Shown piece by piece: positions 1-7,542 of a stretch of DNA of 64,000 bases. The stretch comes from Agrobacterium sp. RAC06 (GTDB lineage Bacteria > Pseudomonadota > Alphaproteobacteria > Rhizobiales > Rhizobiaceae): the NCBI RefSeq assembly GCF_001713475.1, contig NZ_CP016499.1, positions 1,426,001 through 1,490,000 of the forward strand, read 5' to 3'. Numbering within the stretch: the first letter of the stretch is position 1; every line of letters begins with the position of its first letter. Position numbers and translations under genes: made by a program. The notes beneath the pieces are model-generated. The model was not told where the DNA came from. It searched no databases and was given only the letters and a program-made list of their open reading frames with translations.

Positions 1-5
1 GAACT

Positions 6-202
6 GATCCCCTCACTTGCGAAATCTGAAGTTTAGGCGGCTTGCGCTCGCCTAAGCCTTCGATTTCGCTTTCTCCCCCAAAGAGGGGGAGAGGGAGCCG
101 AGGCCCGCAGCATCGACACCTCTCCCCTTTGTGGGAGAGGTTACAAAATCGAGGGCTTAGCCCGATCAGGGCTAAACCTCAGATTTTGTTGGTGAGGGGA
201 TC
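6..202. repeat. MITE-like repeat, copy A
   Basis: First of three nearly full-length copies of a 197-199 bp element (others at 4904-5102 and 5550-5748). The ends are inverted repeats, GATCCCCTCAC at the left and GTGAGGGGATC at the right. The interior holds several palindromes, including TTAGCCC-GAT-CAGGGCTAA near 140-160. No ORF inside looks real. It lies just downstream of the portal gene. Confidence 0.8.
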
Positions 203-226
203 AGCGCTTTTGGCACAACCAACCCC

Positions 227-1399
227 TCAATACCCCACCGCCTCGCGCTTCTCCTCGTCCGTCAAAAACGCCGCCGCCCCCACCCGCGCCCAGAGCGCAT
301 CGCGCTCGGCCGAAAGCCCCGCCACCGTATCGAGATCCGGCACCAGCCGCAGCCCCTCGCCGGTCAGCTCGCCCAGAAACACCGAAAGCGACGCCCCCGT
401 CCGCGTCACCAGAGGCAGCACGGTCAGCCGATAGAAGGCGCGGTTCGCCTCCTGGTAATTGGCATAGGTGTTGTCGCCGGGAATGCCGAGCAGCATCGGC
501 GGCACGCCGAAGGCGAGTGCGATGTCGCGGGCAGCCCCATTCTTCGCCTCGACAAAATCCATGTCCTTCGGAGAAAGCCCCATCGACTTCCAGTCAAGCC
601 CGCCTTCCAAGAGCAGCGGCCGCCCGGCGCGCATCGGGCCGGAATAGCCCTCGTCGAGCTCCACCTTCAGCCGCTGATACTGGTCGGCGGAGAGGTTGCC
701 GCCCTCCTTGGGCTGATAGACCAGCGCGCCGGAAGGCCGTGCCGAATTGTCGAGCAGCGCCTTGTTCCAGCGCCCCGCCGCGTTATGCAGATCGAGTGCC
801 ACCTGCGCTGCCGCCAGCGGCGCAAAACCCTCGTGATCATCGAGCGGATGAAACAGCTTCAGATGCAGGAGACCATCGAGCGCGATCCGCCTGGCCTTGG
901 TGCCGGCGCGATAGTCATAGGCAGACGGCCAGCCATCCGCCCCGGTCACCACGCTCACCCGGTCTGGCCGAAGCAGATGCAGCTCCACCGCCCGCTCCGC
1001 ACTGCGCCCGCCGGTCGCCACCGCCTCGACATAGGCATTGCCCGAAAGCAGCAGCTGGCCATAAAGCGTTTCGAGAAAATCCGCCCCTGTCATCGCGCCG
1101 TTGGGCCGTGCCAGCAGAGCAAGCGCCGGATGCTCCGGCCGCTCGGTCTCGCTGTTATAGGCGAGGAACGCGATGCTGGCCGCCGCCTCTGACACCAAAC
1201 GCACGCAGCGATGCGCGACCGGGTTCTTCATGAACCCCTCGCGCGAAAGTGCCGCATAGGACCTGCCCGTCCACCGCGCCTCGCCCTCGCCCGCAATCAG
1301 CGCCAGCGCCGTCCCGGGTCGCGGATGAAGCGCCTTTTCCTCGGGCACGGAGGTTCGATCCCGGGCTTGCGCCCAGGGCATTCGGAAGGGAAGTTTCAT
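227..1399 (-). CDS. Phage/GTA portal protein (HK97 family)
   Basis: The 390-residue product matches the HK97-type portal family, which forms the dodecameric ring at the head vertex through which DNA is packed and ejected. Family-like stretches include MKNPVAHRCVRLVSEAAAS near residue 60 and the conserved C-terminal segment IPGDNTYANYQEANRAFYR near residue 310. Length is usual for GTA-type portals. The ATG at 1399 follows GAGGACATCCCC, a fair ribosome-binding site. In known gene transfer agents the portal gene directly follows the large terminase; here the terminase lies 4.4 kb upstream with unrelated genes between. Protease and capsid genes, if present, would lie left of the window. Portal function is confident; GTA versus prophage remnant is inference. 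Confidence 0.85.
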   Translation of the reverse strand: MKLPFRMPWAQARDRTSVPEEKALHPRPGTALALIAGEGEARWTGRSYAALSREGFMKNPVAHRCVRLVSEAAASIAFLAYNSETERPEHPALALLARPNGAMTGADFLETLYGQLLLSGNAYVEAVATGGRSAERAVELHLLRPDRVSVVTGADGWPSAYDYRAGTKARRIALDGLLHLKLFHPLDDHEGFAPLAAAQVALDLHNAAGRWNKALLDNSARPSGALVYQPKEGGNLSADQYQRLKVELDEGYSGPMRAGRPLLLEGGLDWKSMGLSPKDMDFVEAKNGAARDIALAFGVPPMLLGIPGDNTYANYQEANRAFYRLTVLPLVTRTGASLSVFLGELTGEGLRLVPDLDTVAGLSAERDALWARVGAAAFLTDEEKREAVGY

Positions 1400-1493
1400 G
1401 GGGATGTCCTCGACAGAAATGAAATCGATCAGGCAGCCTGCCGCGATCGGCCCGGCCCCCGCCTATGCCGTCTCTTGCAAGCGATCGCCGGCC

Positions 1494-2120
1494 TCAGCCT
1501 GCAGCCGGCGGTACCTTGCCCGCACTTAAGCGCAGTCCGTCGATCAGCAGCTCGACCATCACTGATGTCTCGCCCTCCGGCTCCGCGCCCTTGATCGCCG
1601 CGAGATTGCCGATGGCGCGCAGCAGTTCGTAGGGCTCAATGCCTGAACGAACGGCCCCGACATCGACAGCTGCGTCCAGGAGCCCGGCTAAAGCCGGTTC
1701 GAAATTCTGACGGAAATAATCGGGCAGCGCCTGAAAGGCCGGATCGCCGGAATGCAGCGCCTGAGCCAGCCCACGCTTGGCGGCAATGAACCTGGTGAAA
1801 CGGCGCAGCCAGAGCGCCAGCGCCTCGCCCGGCGGATGCCCTGATGCGAGCACCACCGCCTCCGCCGTACAGGCGTCCACCTCGCGCTTGAACACTGCGA
1901 TGACGAGATCCGCGCGGCTCGGAAAGCGCCGGTAGAGTGTGCCCACACCCACTCCGGCGCGTGCCGCGATCTCGCGGGCCGGCGCGTCGACACCGCTCGC
2001 GGCAAAGATCGCCTTGGCCGCCTCGATCAGCGCATCCTCGTTGCGCTGCGCATCGGCGCGCACCCGCGATCCGCCTGCGTCCTGTCCGTGATTCCCGTCC
2101 AATTCGGCCTCTTTATCCAT
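1494..2120 (-). CDS. TetR/AcrR family transcriptional regulator
   Basis: A 208-residue TetR-type repressor. The N-terminal helix-turn-helix is clear at about residues 40-75, with REIAARAGVGVGTLYRRF followed by the usual S-R-A-D-L linker. The C-terminal part is the variable ligand-binding and dimer domain. The gene is divergent from the alpha/beta hydrolase at 2268, and the 147-bp gap holds two matching palindromes (2167-2183 and 2200-2214), so autoregulation and control of the hydrolase are likely. The ligand cannot be told from sequence. The ATG at 2120 is preferred because it keeps an N-terminal arm of normal length. Confidence 0.9.
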   Translation of the reverse strand: MDKEAELDGNHGQDAGGSRVRADAQRNEDALIEAAKAIFAASGVDAPAREIAARAGVGVGTLYRRFPSRADLVIAVFKREVDACTAEAVVLASGHPPGEALALWLRRFTRFIAAKRGLAQALHSGDPAFQALPDYFRQNFEPALAGLLDAAVDVGAVRSGIEPYELLRAIGNLAAIKGAEPEGETSVMVELLIDGLRLSAGKVPPAAG

Positions 2121-2166
2121 GCTCAGTTTGGAGCAGCACGGAGAAATCCCGCGCAGCCCTTGCTAA

Positions 2167-2214
2167 ACGGAACGGCGTTCCGTATATAGCCTCAACATTC
2201 GGAACGACGTTCCG
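2167..2214. promoter_or_regulatory. Paired TetR-type operators between tetR and hydrolase genes
   Basis: Two palindromes, ACGGAACGGCGTTCCGT at 2167-2183 and CGGAACGACGTTCCG at 2200-2214, share the half-site CGGAACG. Their centres are 32 bp apart, about three helical turns, so two repressor dimers would bind the same face of the DNA. The position in the divergent gap fits repression of both genes. Confidence 0.75.
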
Positions 2215-2267
2215 CTTAATCCTTATCCCCTTCACCCCGCAATTTCCAGAGCCCGGAGCTTCATTCC

Positions 2268-3242
2268 ATGAACGATCTCGTCACAAAAGCACGCACCATC
2301 CCGACGCCGACCCCGCAAGCCACCATAACCATCAACCCGGTCACGCTGCCGGCGCCCGGTCGCGGCCGCCCGCTCGATCTGCGCATCACCACACCGCTCT
2401 CCGGCGACAGCCTGCCGATCATCCTTCTCTCGCATGGCCACGGCCCATCGCTCTATATTCCCTCCAAGGACGGCTATGGCCCACTCGTCGATTTCTATGC
2501 CGCCCATGGTTTCGTCGTCATCCAGCCGACCCATGCCAATTCGAAGGTCGCGGGCCTCGGCCAGGATGCGCCCGGCTATCCCTTCTTCTGGCAGTCGCGG
2601 CTCGACGACATGACGCTCATCCTCGACAGTCTCGCCACCATCGAACAGGCCGTGCCGCTGCTATCAGGCCGCCTCGATCACACTCGGATCGCGGCCGTCG
2701 GCCATTCGCTCGGCGGCCAGACCGTCGGCATGCTGCTCGGCGCGGGCCTCACGGATACCGCCGATCCGGCCGTCACCCGCGTCCGCCGTCCGGAACCGCG
2801 CATCAAGGCCGGCGTGCTTCTCGCCGCCCCCGGCCTCGGCGGCGAGAGCCTCAGCGATCACGCGCGGGCAAACTACACCACCCTCAACCCGGATTTCTCG
2901 ACGCTCACCACCCGCACCCTGGTGGTAACAGGCGATGCCGACGACAATCCGCATCTGACACCGCGCGGCGCCGACTGGCACGTCGATCCCTATCGCCACG
3001 CCCCGGGTGCGGAAGCGCTGCTCACACTCTTTGGCGGAAAACACGGCCTCGGCGGCATCGCCGGCTATGATGCCAAGGAAACCGACGACGAAGACCCTGA
3101 TCGCCTCACTGTTACCCAGCGCATAACACTCGCATGGCTGAGAACTGCGCTCGATATCGACGCCAAGAGCTGGCCGGACGCGATGGCTGCGCTTGAGGCC
3201 CATGCTGCGGATCTCGGCAAAGTCGAGCAGAAGCAGATGTGA
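2268..3242 (+). CDS. Alpha/beta hydrolase, lipase/PAF-acetylhydrolase-like
   Basis: A 324-residue alpha/beta-hydrolase. The nucleophile elbow GHSLGG lies near residue 145, an oxyanion-region motif SHGHG near residue 55, and a candidate catalytic His in FGGKHGLGG near residue 258. The family hydrolyses ester or related bonds; the substrate is unknown. No signal peptide is evident, so the enzyme is probably cytoplasmic. It is divergent from the TetR gene and shares its operators, which suggests induction by a compound the enzyme degrades or that resembles its substrate. The start at 2268 gives a short N-terminal lead before the first strand; AGAGCCCGGAGC upstream is a weak ribosome-binding site. 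Confidence 0.85.
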   Translation: MNDLVTKARTIPTPTPQATITINPVTLPAPGRGRPLDLRITTPLSGDSLPIILLSHGHGPSLYIPSKDGYGPLVDFYAAHGFVVIQPTHANSKVAGLGQDAPGYPFFWQSRLDDMTLILDSLATIEQAVPLLSGRLDHTRIAAVGHSLGGQTVGMLLGAGLTDTADPAVTRVRRPEPRIKAGVLLAAPGLGGESLSDHARANYTTLNPDFSTLTTRTLVVTGDADDNPHLTPRGADWHVDPYRHAPGAEALLTLFGGKHGLGGIAGYDAKETDDEDPDRLTVTQRITLAWLRTALDIDAKSWPDAMAALEAHAADLGKVEQKQM

Positions 3243-3370
3243 ACTGGGTGCCCCGCTGCGGCGCGTGTCTCGTGCCGCAGCGGGACGGTTTGTCAGCAGA
3301 CCGTTCCCGTGCAAAACTGCGCAGCACCCTTACCGGCACGAACATTTCTCTCGGACCTTGAGGAAGCACC

Positions 3371-3484
3371 ATGATGGACATCACTGCCACTAGCGGTTTT
3401 TTCAACCAGGCCGGTCTCTTCCTGCTCGGCTTATCGGTCCTCGCCGGTCTCCATCTCTTGCTGCGCCGGCGCCAGAGCCGCTGA
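3371..3484 (+). CDS. Small putative membrane protein (37 aa)
   Basis: A short ORF of 37 codons. It begins ATGATG after a GAGGAAG ribosome-binding site and encodes an N-terminal hydrophilic dozen residues, one hydrophobic segment (LFLLGLSVLAGLHLLL) and a basic tail RRRQSR, a typical single-pass small membrane protein with its C-terminus inside. It lies in the gap between the hydrolase and the convergent Dabb gene, where no other gene fits. No family is recognised. The ribosome-binding site plus the transmembrane and positive-tail pattern support it, but conservation cannot be checked here. Confidence 0.5.
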   Translation: MMDITATSGFFNQAGLFLLGLSVLAGLHLLLRRRQSR

Positions 3485-3488
3485 GCCC

Positions 3489-3794
3489 TCACACCCGCGC
3501 CGTCACCGCATCCCCCACCACATAATCCGCCGCATAGCGCTCCTCGCGCAGCGGCTTCACCCGGCGGATGCTCTCCTCATAAAGCGGATGCGCCTTGTAG
3601 GCAGCGAGTGCCGCCTCGTCCTCGAATTCGCCGTAAACCACCAGATCGATGCTGCGGTGAAAACGGTCGGTCTTCACATTCGTGCCGATCTCCAGCCGTG
3701 TTGCACTCGGGATCTCCGTCAAGATCGATAGCCCCGCACGCACGGCCTCGAGATGTTCGGGGCTGACGGTGAAGAAGACGATGTGGCGGATCAT
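3489..3794 (-). CDS. Dabb-family (stress-responsive alpha/beta barrel) protein
   Basis: A 101-residue protein beginning MIRHIVFFTV, the hallmark start of the Dabb (dimeric alpha/beta barrel) family, followed by ...LEIGTNVKTD...DLVVYGEFEDEAALAAYKAHP, where the family keeps an F-x-x-x-x-A-L-x-x-Y-x-x-H-P pattern. The role in bacteria is poorly defined; relatives bind small molecules or respond to stress. An upstream in-frame ATG at 3824 would add ten residues, but the GAGGTGCCTC ribosome-binding site sits just before 3794 and the family starts there. It is downstream of the lysozyme-like gene with a gap of about 80 bp. Confidence 0.85.
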   Translation of the reverse strand: MIRHIVFFTVSPEHLEAVRAGLSILTEIPSATRLEIGTNVKTDRFHRSIDLVVYGEFEDEAALAAYKAHPLYEESIRRVKPLREERYAADYVVGDAVTARV

Positions 3795-3873
3795 GAGGCA
3801 CCTCAAAGAGCTATTGCAGCGCAAAAGCCGATAGCATCGCGCGGGCCTCCGCTCAATGCGCCGCTTGGCCGCC

Positions 3874-4494
3874 TCACACCACCAGCCCCGCCCTGACAGC
3901 CGCGTCGAAGATCCTCGCCGTCACCGCGATCTTTTTCGCCCGGTCGGTGCCGTTGACGATCTTTCGCGCCCCCGTCCAGTCGGCCTTGGTGCCGGAGAAA
4001 AAGTCGGAGAGCCTTGCCCCCGAAAACAGGCCTTCGGTCATGCCGACCACCAGGATGGTGGCGGATACGTCGAGCCTGAGCGCCAGATCCGGCTCGGCCA
4101 CGAGGTCGAGCCCGGTCACCCGGCTCATCTTCGCGTAGTTCTCGCGATGGGTGATCTGCACAAGACCCCGCCCATAATAGCTGCGGCCCGCCGCATCGCG
4201 GCGCCAATAGGGTGTCGTCACCGTCGGCAGCCTGCCCGCCCGCCAGGCCCGTTCCAGCCGGTTGACGGCCTCCGCATCGTCAGGCGCAAAGGTCTCGCGC
4301 ACCGCCTGCATGGTGCCGCCGGTCTCGTGATGCGCGGTCGCCAGCATATAGGCGAGCCAGCGCGGATCGCCCCAGCCGCGCGCCGAAAACCGCGTCAGCA
4401 CCGCCTCCACGCCGTCCACCTGCCCTTGAGAAAGCCGCCCGCCGAACACGGCATTGCGCAGCCCCGCGAAGACGATTCGCCGGTCGATCCGCAT
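3874..4494 (-). CDS. GH19-like (chitinase/endolysin-type) glycoside hydrolase
   Basis: A 206-residue protein with the lysozyme-like GH19 fold. Key stretches are MLATAHHETGGTM near residue 50, where the Glu would be the catalytic acid, and YYGRGLVQITHRENYA near residue 107, typical of GH19 and phage endolysins. Such enzymes cut peptidoglycan or chitin. No signal peptide is seen, as in phage endolysins that leave the cell through a holin or by lysis. It lies between the portal and terminase genes, so it may belong to the packaging cluster as its lysis enzyme, though most GTA lysis genes lie elsewhere. A dyad at 4578-4602 lies upstream of its start. Confidence 0.8.
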   Translation of the reverse strand: MRIDRRIVFAGLRNAVFGGRLSQGQVDGVEAVLTRFSARGWGDPRWLAYMLATAHHETGGTMQAVRETFAPDDAEAVNRLERAWRAGRLPTVTTPYWRRDAAGRSYYGRGLVQITHRENYAKMSRVTGLDLVAEPDLALRLDVSATILVVGMTEGLFSGARLSDFFSGTKADWTGARKIVNGTDRAKKIAVTARIFDAAVRAGLVV

Positions 4495-4577
4495 GATGAA
4501 ATCCTCGATGTCGGGAAGAAAGCTGCCGGCTACGCCGTATCGGGCGCTGCGGCCCTGCGAAAAAGTTCGGAATTAAA

Positions 4578-4602
4578 ACGATTGAAGAAATTTCAATCGT
4601 TT
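4578..4602. promoter_or_regulatory. Perfect dyad upstream of the GH19-like gene
   Basis: Arms AACGATTGAA (4578-4587) and TTCAATCGTT (4593-4602) are separated by five bases in an AT-rich stretch. It lies between the minus-strand GH19-like gene (start 4494) and the plus-strand small ORF (start 4703). It could be a repressor operator for either gene. There is no T-run to make it a convincing terminator. Confidence 0.5.
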
Positions 4603-4702
4603 AGAGCTCGTTCCGTTCATATTTACAAAGGTTTAACGCTGTGGAACTTTCAGCCTACAGACACGTTTGGAGGCCAGACTTCCAAACCCGAGGAGGGAAG
4701 AC

Positions 4703-4828
4703 ATGCAGACGAACACTTCGACCAAGACCGCCGCCCCGGCAACGATCCCGGCCCATGTCCTGCAGCGCCTCGAAAACGAATGGCGCCAGGTCCGCCAGCC
4801 GGCAGCCCCCGCAACGGCTGCGAAGTAA
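4703..4828 (+). CDS. Small hypothetical protein (41 aa)
   Basis: A 41-codon ORF with a very strong ribosome-binding site (AGGAGGGA, 4691-4698) and its own rho-independent terminator 25 bp after the stop, so it looks like a complete small transcription unit. The product is soluble, with an Ala/Thr/Pro-rich N-terminus, a short amphipathic stretch VLQRLENEWRQVRQ and an Ala/Pro-rich tail. No membrane segment or known domain is seen. It could be a small regulator or a protein partner; the function is unknown. Confidence 0.6.
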   Translation: MQTNTSTKTAAPATIPAHVLQRLENEWRQVRQPAAPATAAK

Positions 4829-4852
4829 ACCTACCCACCGCATTGCGTGATC

Positions 4853-4882
4853 AACCGGCGTCCGAAAGGGCGCCGGTTTTTT
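4853..4882 (+). terminator. Rho-independent terminator after the 41-aa ORF
   Basis: Perfect 8-bp stem AACCGGCG / CGCCGGTT (4853-4860 and 4871-4878) with a 10-nt loop, followed by a T-run. Confidence 0.85.
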
Positions 4883-4903
4883 CGTGTGGTGGATAATGGA
4901 ACG

Positions 4904-5102
4904 GATCCCCTCACTTGCGAAATCTGAAGTTTAGCCGGCTTGCGCTCGCCAAAGCCTTCGATTTCGCTTTCTCCCCCACAGTGGGGGGAGAGGGAGCGCG
5001 GGGCCAGCCGCATCGACACCTCTCCCCCTTGTGGGAGAGGTTACAAAATCGAGGGCTTAGCCCGATCAGGGCTAAACCTCAGATTTTGTTGGTGAGGGGA
5101 CC
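4904..5102. repeat. MITE-like repeat, copy B
   Basis: Second full-length copy, 199 bp, in the same orientation as copies A and C. Here the inverted ends extend outward to about 17 bp with one mismatch: GGAACGGATCCCCTCAC at the left and the complement of GGAACGGGTCCCCTCAC at the right. It lies 74 bp before the DUF559 gene. Confidence 0.8.
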
Positions 5103-5176
5103 CGTTCCGTTAGCACCACACCTCTTGTCCCCACACCCCAAAGGCGCATACTGAGCCAATCCAACAGGCCAGTCCC

Positions 5177-5533
5177 ATGCGCCACGAACCAAAACCCCTT
5201 GCTCGAGCCCGGGCGCGCCAGATGCACGCCGACCCGACCACACCCGAAGCCATGCTCTGGCGCGCGCTCCGCGACCGCCAGCTCTCCGGCGCCAAATTCC
5301 GCCGACAGGTACCGTTGCGCGGCTACATCCTCGATTTCGTCTGCTTCGAAGCCAGGCTGATCGTTGAGGTCGACGGCGGCCAGCACGGCGACAGCCTCCA
5401 CGACCTTAATCGTGACGCCCTCTTCCGTGCCGAAGGCTTCCGCATCCTGCGCTTCTGGAACGACGAGGTCCTGCAGCATCTCGACGATGTCTGCCGTCAT
5501 ATTCTGTCGGAGCTGCGCAATTCGGGCGAGTGA
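5177..5533 (+). CDS. DUF559 endonuclease-domain protein
   Basis: A 118-residue DUF559 protein, a restriction-endonuclease-like fold related to Vsr nucleases. The likely active site is in RGYILDFVCFEARLIVEVDGGQH, with D53, E64, D66 and H70, followed by the family stretch RDALFRAEGFRILRFWNDEV. The family is commonly inferred to be DNA nucleases, but its biological role is not settled. Two copies of the MITE-like repeat, in direct orientation, bracket the gene (4904-5102 and 5550-5748), and it reads against the packaging genes. This suggests a mobile or selfish cassette, or a nuclease that acts on the repeat; both ideas are inference. Confidence 0.88.
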   Translation: MRHEPKPLARARARQMHADPTTPEAMLWRALRDRQLSGAKFRRQVPLRGYILDFVCFEARLIVEVDGGQHGDSLHDLNRDALFRAEGFRILRFWNDEVLQHLDDVCRHILSELRNSGE

Positions 5534-5549
5534 GAGTGCCAACGGAACC

Positions 5550-5748
5550 GATCCCCTCACTTGCGAAATCTGAAGTTTAGGCGGCTTGCGCTCGCCTAAG
5601 CCTTCGATTTCGCTTTCTCCCCCACAGAGGGGGGAGAGGGAGCGCGGGGCCAGCTGCATCGACACCTCTCCCCTCTGTGGGAGAGGTTACAAAATCGAGG
5701 GCTTAGCCCGATCAGGGCTAAACCTCAGATTTTGTTGGTGAGGGGATC
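5550..5748. repeat. MITE-like repeat, copy C
   Basis: Third full-length copy, 199 bp, nearly identical to copy B. Ends are GATCCCCTCAC and GTGAGGGGATC. It starts 16 bp after the DUF559 stop codon and ends 23 bp before the 3' end of the terminase gene. Confidence 0.8.
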
Positions 5749-5771
5749 GGCACCATGGGCACATACCCACC

Positions 5772-7322
5772 TCACACCCCCCGGATCCTTGGCTCGCCGC
5801 CACCCTCCAGCATCAGCGCCGTCAGCGCCCAGACCAGCGCATCCAGCCGGTCCGGCGAGCGCCCGTTCGACAGTCCCTCCGGGCCAAAATCACACATCTG
5901 GTCCTCGAGCTCGGTAAACCGCCCCGCATGCAAAACCCGCCCCTGCTCGTAGAGCGCCGCCACCGGTTCGGCGCGCAGGAACTTGCCGCGCGTCGCCCGC
6001 ACCGTCGTCACCGGCAGCCGCGCTTCGATGCCCTCGAGCACGGCGCGCACCATGTCGCCGCCCTGGTTCACCTCGGCCACCACCCGGTCGGCCTCGAACC
6101 GCCTGTAGGCAGAGACCACCGCGCGCGCCCAGCCCGCCGGGCCCTGCCCCTCCACAGAACAATCGGACAGCACCACCGCCTGGCCGTTTTCCTTCAGCCC
6201 GGCCACCACGATGCCGCAGCAGGCAGAGACCCCGCCGGCCGGCGGATCGACCGCAACCACGATGCGCCGCAAGGGCTCTGAAAGCTTCACCACGATCTCA
6301 TCGAGCCGCGCGCGCTTCCAGAGCGCATCCGGCCGGTCCTCGATCAGCTCGCCATCGAGCTCCTGCCGCCCGAGCCTTGTCCCGCCATAACGGGCGCTGA
6401 GCGCGCTCAGGAACCCCGGCGCCAGATGCCTCGCATTGGCAGCCGTCGCCATCCTTGTCAAAACCGTCGCCTCGTCCGCCATCAGCCGCTTTACCAGCGG
6501 CACGGGCCGCGGCGTCGTCGTCACCACCTGGCGCGGATCATCACCCAACCTCAGCGCAAACTGCAGCATGTCGAAGGTCTCGTCGGCATGTTTCCATTTG
6601 GCGAGCTCGTCGCACCAGGCGAGATGAAACTGCGGCCCGCGCAGGCTTTCGGGATCCTCTGATGAAAAGATCTGGGCGATCGCCCCGTTCGGCCATACCA
6701 GCCGCCGCCGCGAAATCTCCACCTCCGGCCGCATGCGTCTCGCAATCCTTGCCAGCCCCGAGTCGCCGTCGATCATCACCTCACGCGCATCGCCGAGCGT
6801 CTCCGCCACCAGCGCAATGCGCAAATCCGTCCGTTTGCCCGCCGCCAGCACCTGCGCCTGCACCCATTCGGCCCCCGCCCGCGTCTTGCCCGATCCCCGC
6901 CCGCCGAGGATCAGCCAGCTGCGCCAGTCTCCGTCAGGCGGAAGTTGTTCGGGCCGCGCCAGAAGCAGCCAGTCACGGGAGAGAAAGGCGAGATCGGAAG
7001 GTGAGAGCTGCGAGAGGTTGAGTGGTCCCTCCGGGCGAGCAGCGACACCTGCACCATCCTCAATCGCCCCTGCCGTCACCCTCACGTCCCGCACCCGATG
7101 CCCTATGCCAGCCACAACAACCTCTGGAGCATCAAGCCCCGCCGCCGCCCAGCTTTCGGGCGCCATGGTCGTGGAAACAGTCTCCAGAGCGGCTGTGGTC
7201 CTCCTGCCATTCACGGCCAGCGCCTCGGCTTCCACCGCGACCTGCCCGATCATGACGGATGCGGCCCGTTCAGTCTCGACCACCCGATCCCTCATCCGCC
7301 GCCCCAGCGATTTCGGCGTCAT
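5772..7322 (-). CDS. Large terminase subunit (TerL), GTA/phage type
   Basis: A 516-residue packaging motor. The ATPase domain has Walker A GGRGSGKT with the following RAGAEW, and Walker B-like FHLAWCDELA; the C-terminal nuclease domain includes IVVAVDPPAGG and ends with RSPDRLDALVWALTAL, as in the terminase-6 family. It pumps DNA through the portal into the head and cuts it. The ATG at 7322 has AAGGAG 7 nt upstream and is chosen over the ATG at 7379. The first 95 or so residues, before NLSQLSPSDLAFLSRDWLLLARPEQLPP, are extra compared with usual GTA terminases and have no recognised domain. No in-frame ATG lies nearer the ATPase domain except Met-72 of this start's frame, which lacks a ribosome-binding site. 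Confidence 0.88.
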   Translation of the reverse strand: MTPKSLGRRMRDRVVETERAASVMIGQVAVEAEALAVNGRRTTAALETVSTTMAPESWAAAGLDAPEVVVAGIGHRVRDVRVTAGAIEDGAGVAARPEGPLNLSQLSPSDLAFLSRDWLLLARPEQLPPDGDWRSWLILGGRGSGKTRAGAEWVQAQVLAAGKRTDLRIALVAETLGDAREVMIDGDSGLARIARRMRPEVEISRRRLVWPNGAIAQIFSSEDPESLRGPQFHLAWCDELAKWKHADETFDMLQFALRLGDDPRQVVTTTPRPVPLVKRLMADEATVLTRMATAANARHLAPGFLSALSARYGGTRLGRQELDGELIEDRPDALWKRARLDEIVVKLSEPLRRIVVAVDPPAGGVSACCGIVVAGLKENGQAVVLSDCSVEGQGPAGWARAVVSAYRRFEADRVVAEVNQGGDMVRAVLEGIEARLPVTTVRATRGKFLRAEPVAALYEQGRVLHAGRFTELEDQMCDFGPEGLSNGRSPDRLDALVWALTALMLEGGGEPRIRGV

Positions 7323-7439
7323 CGGCAGTCTCCTTGGGCGATTATGCAAAACAGCGTCAGCCCTCAGGGCGCCCCTCATGCCGAGGTGTTCGCAACAGCT
7401 AGTTACGAAGCATCCGTTTGATCCGGTGCCTGTGTAACC

Positions 7440-7484
7440 GATCCCCTCACCAACAAAATCTGAGGTTTAGCAAGTGAGGGGACC
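7440..7484. repeat. Internally deleted MITE-like repeat, copy D
   Basis: A 45-bp derivative that keeps both ends in reverse orientation relative to copies A-C: GATCCCCTCAC then CAACAAAATCTGAGGTTTAG at the left, and GTGAGGGGACC at the right. The outer bases AACC/GGTT extend the inverted repeat to 15 bp. It lies between the terminase gene and the gene upstream of it. Confidence 0.7.
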
Positions 7485-7542
7485 GGTTCAGTTGGCAAGC
7501 CTCCTTCAGCATCAGACCTCGAAAGCTTGGCTCAATCACCCC

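Noticed and set aside
42..434. 130-codon plus-strand ORF at the left edge
   Set aside because: Its first half is repeat copy A and the rest is antisense to the portal gene; a very similar peptide appears from repeat copy B near 4915.
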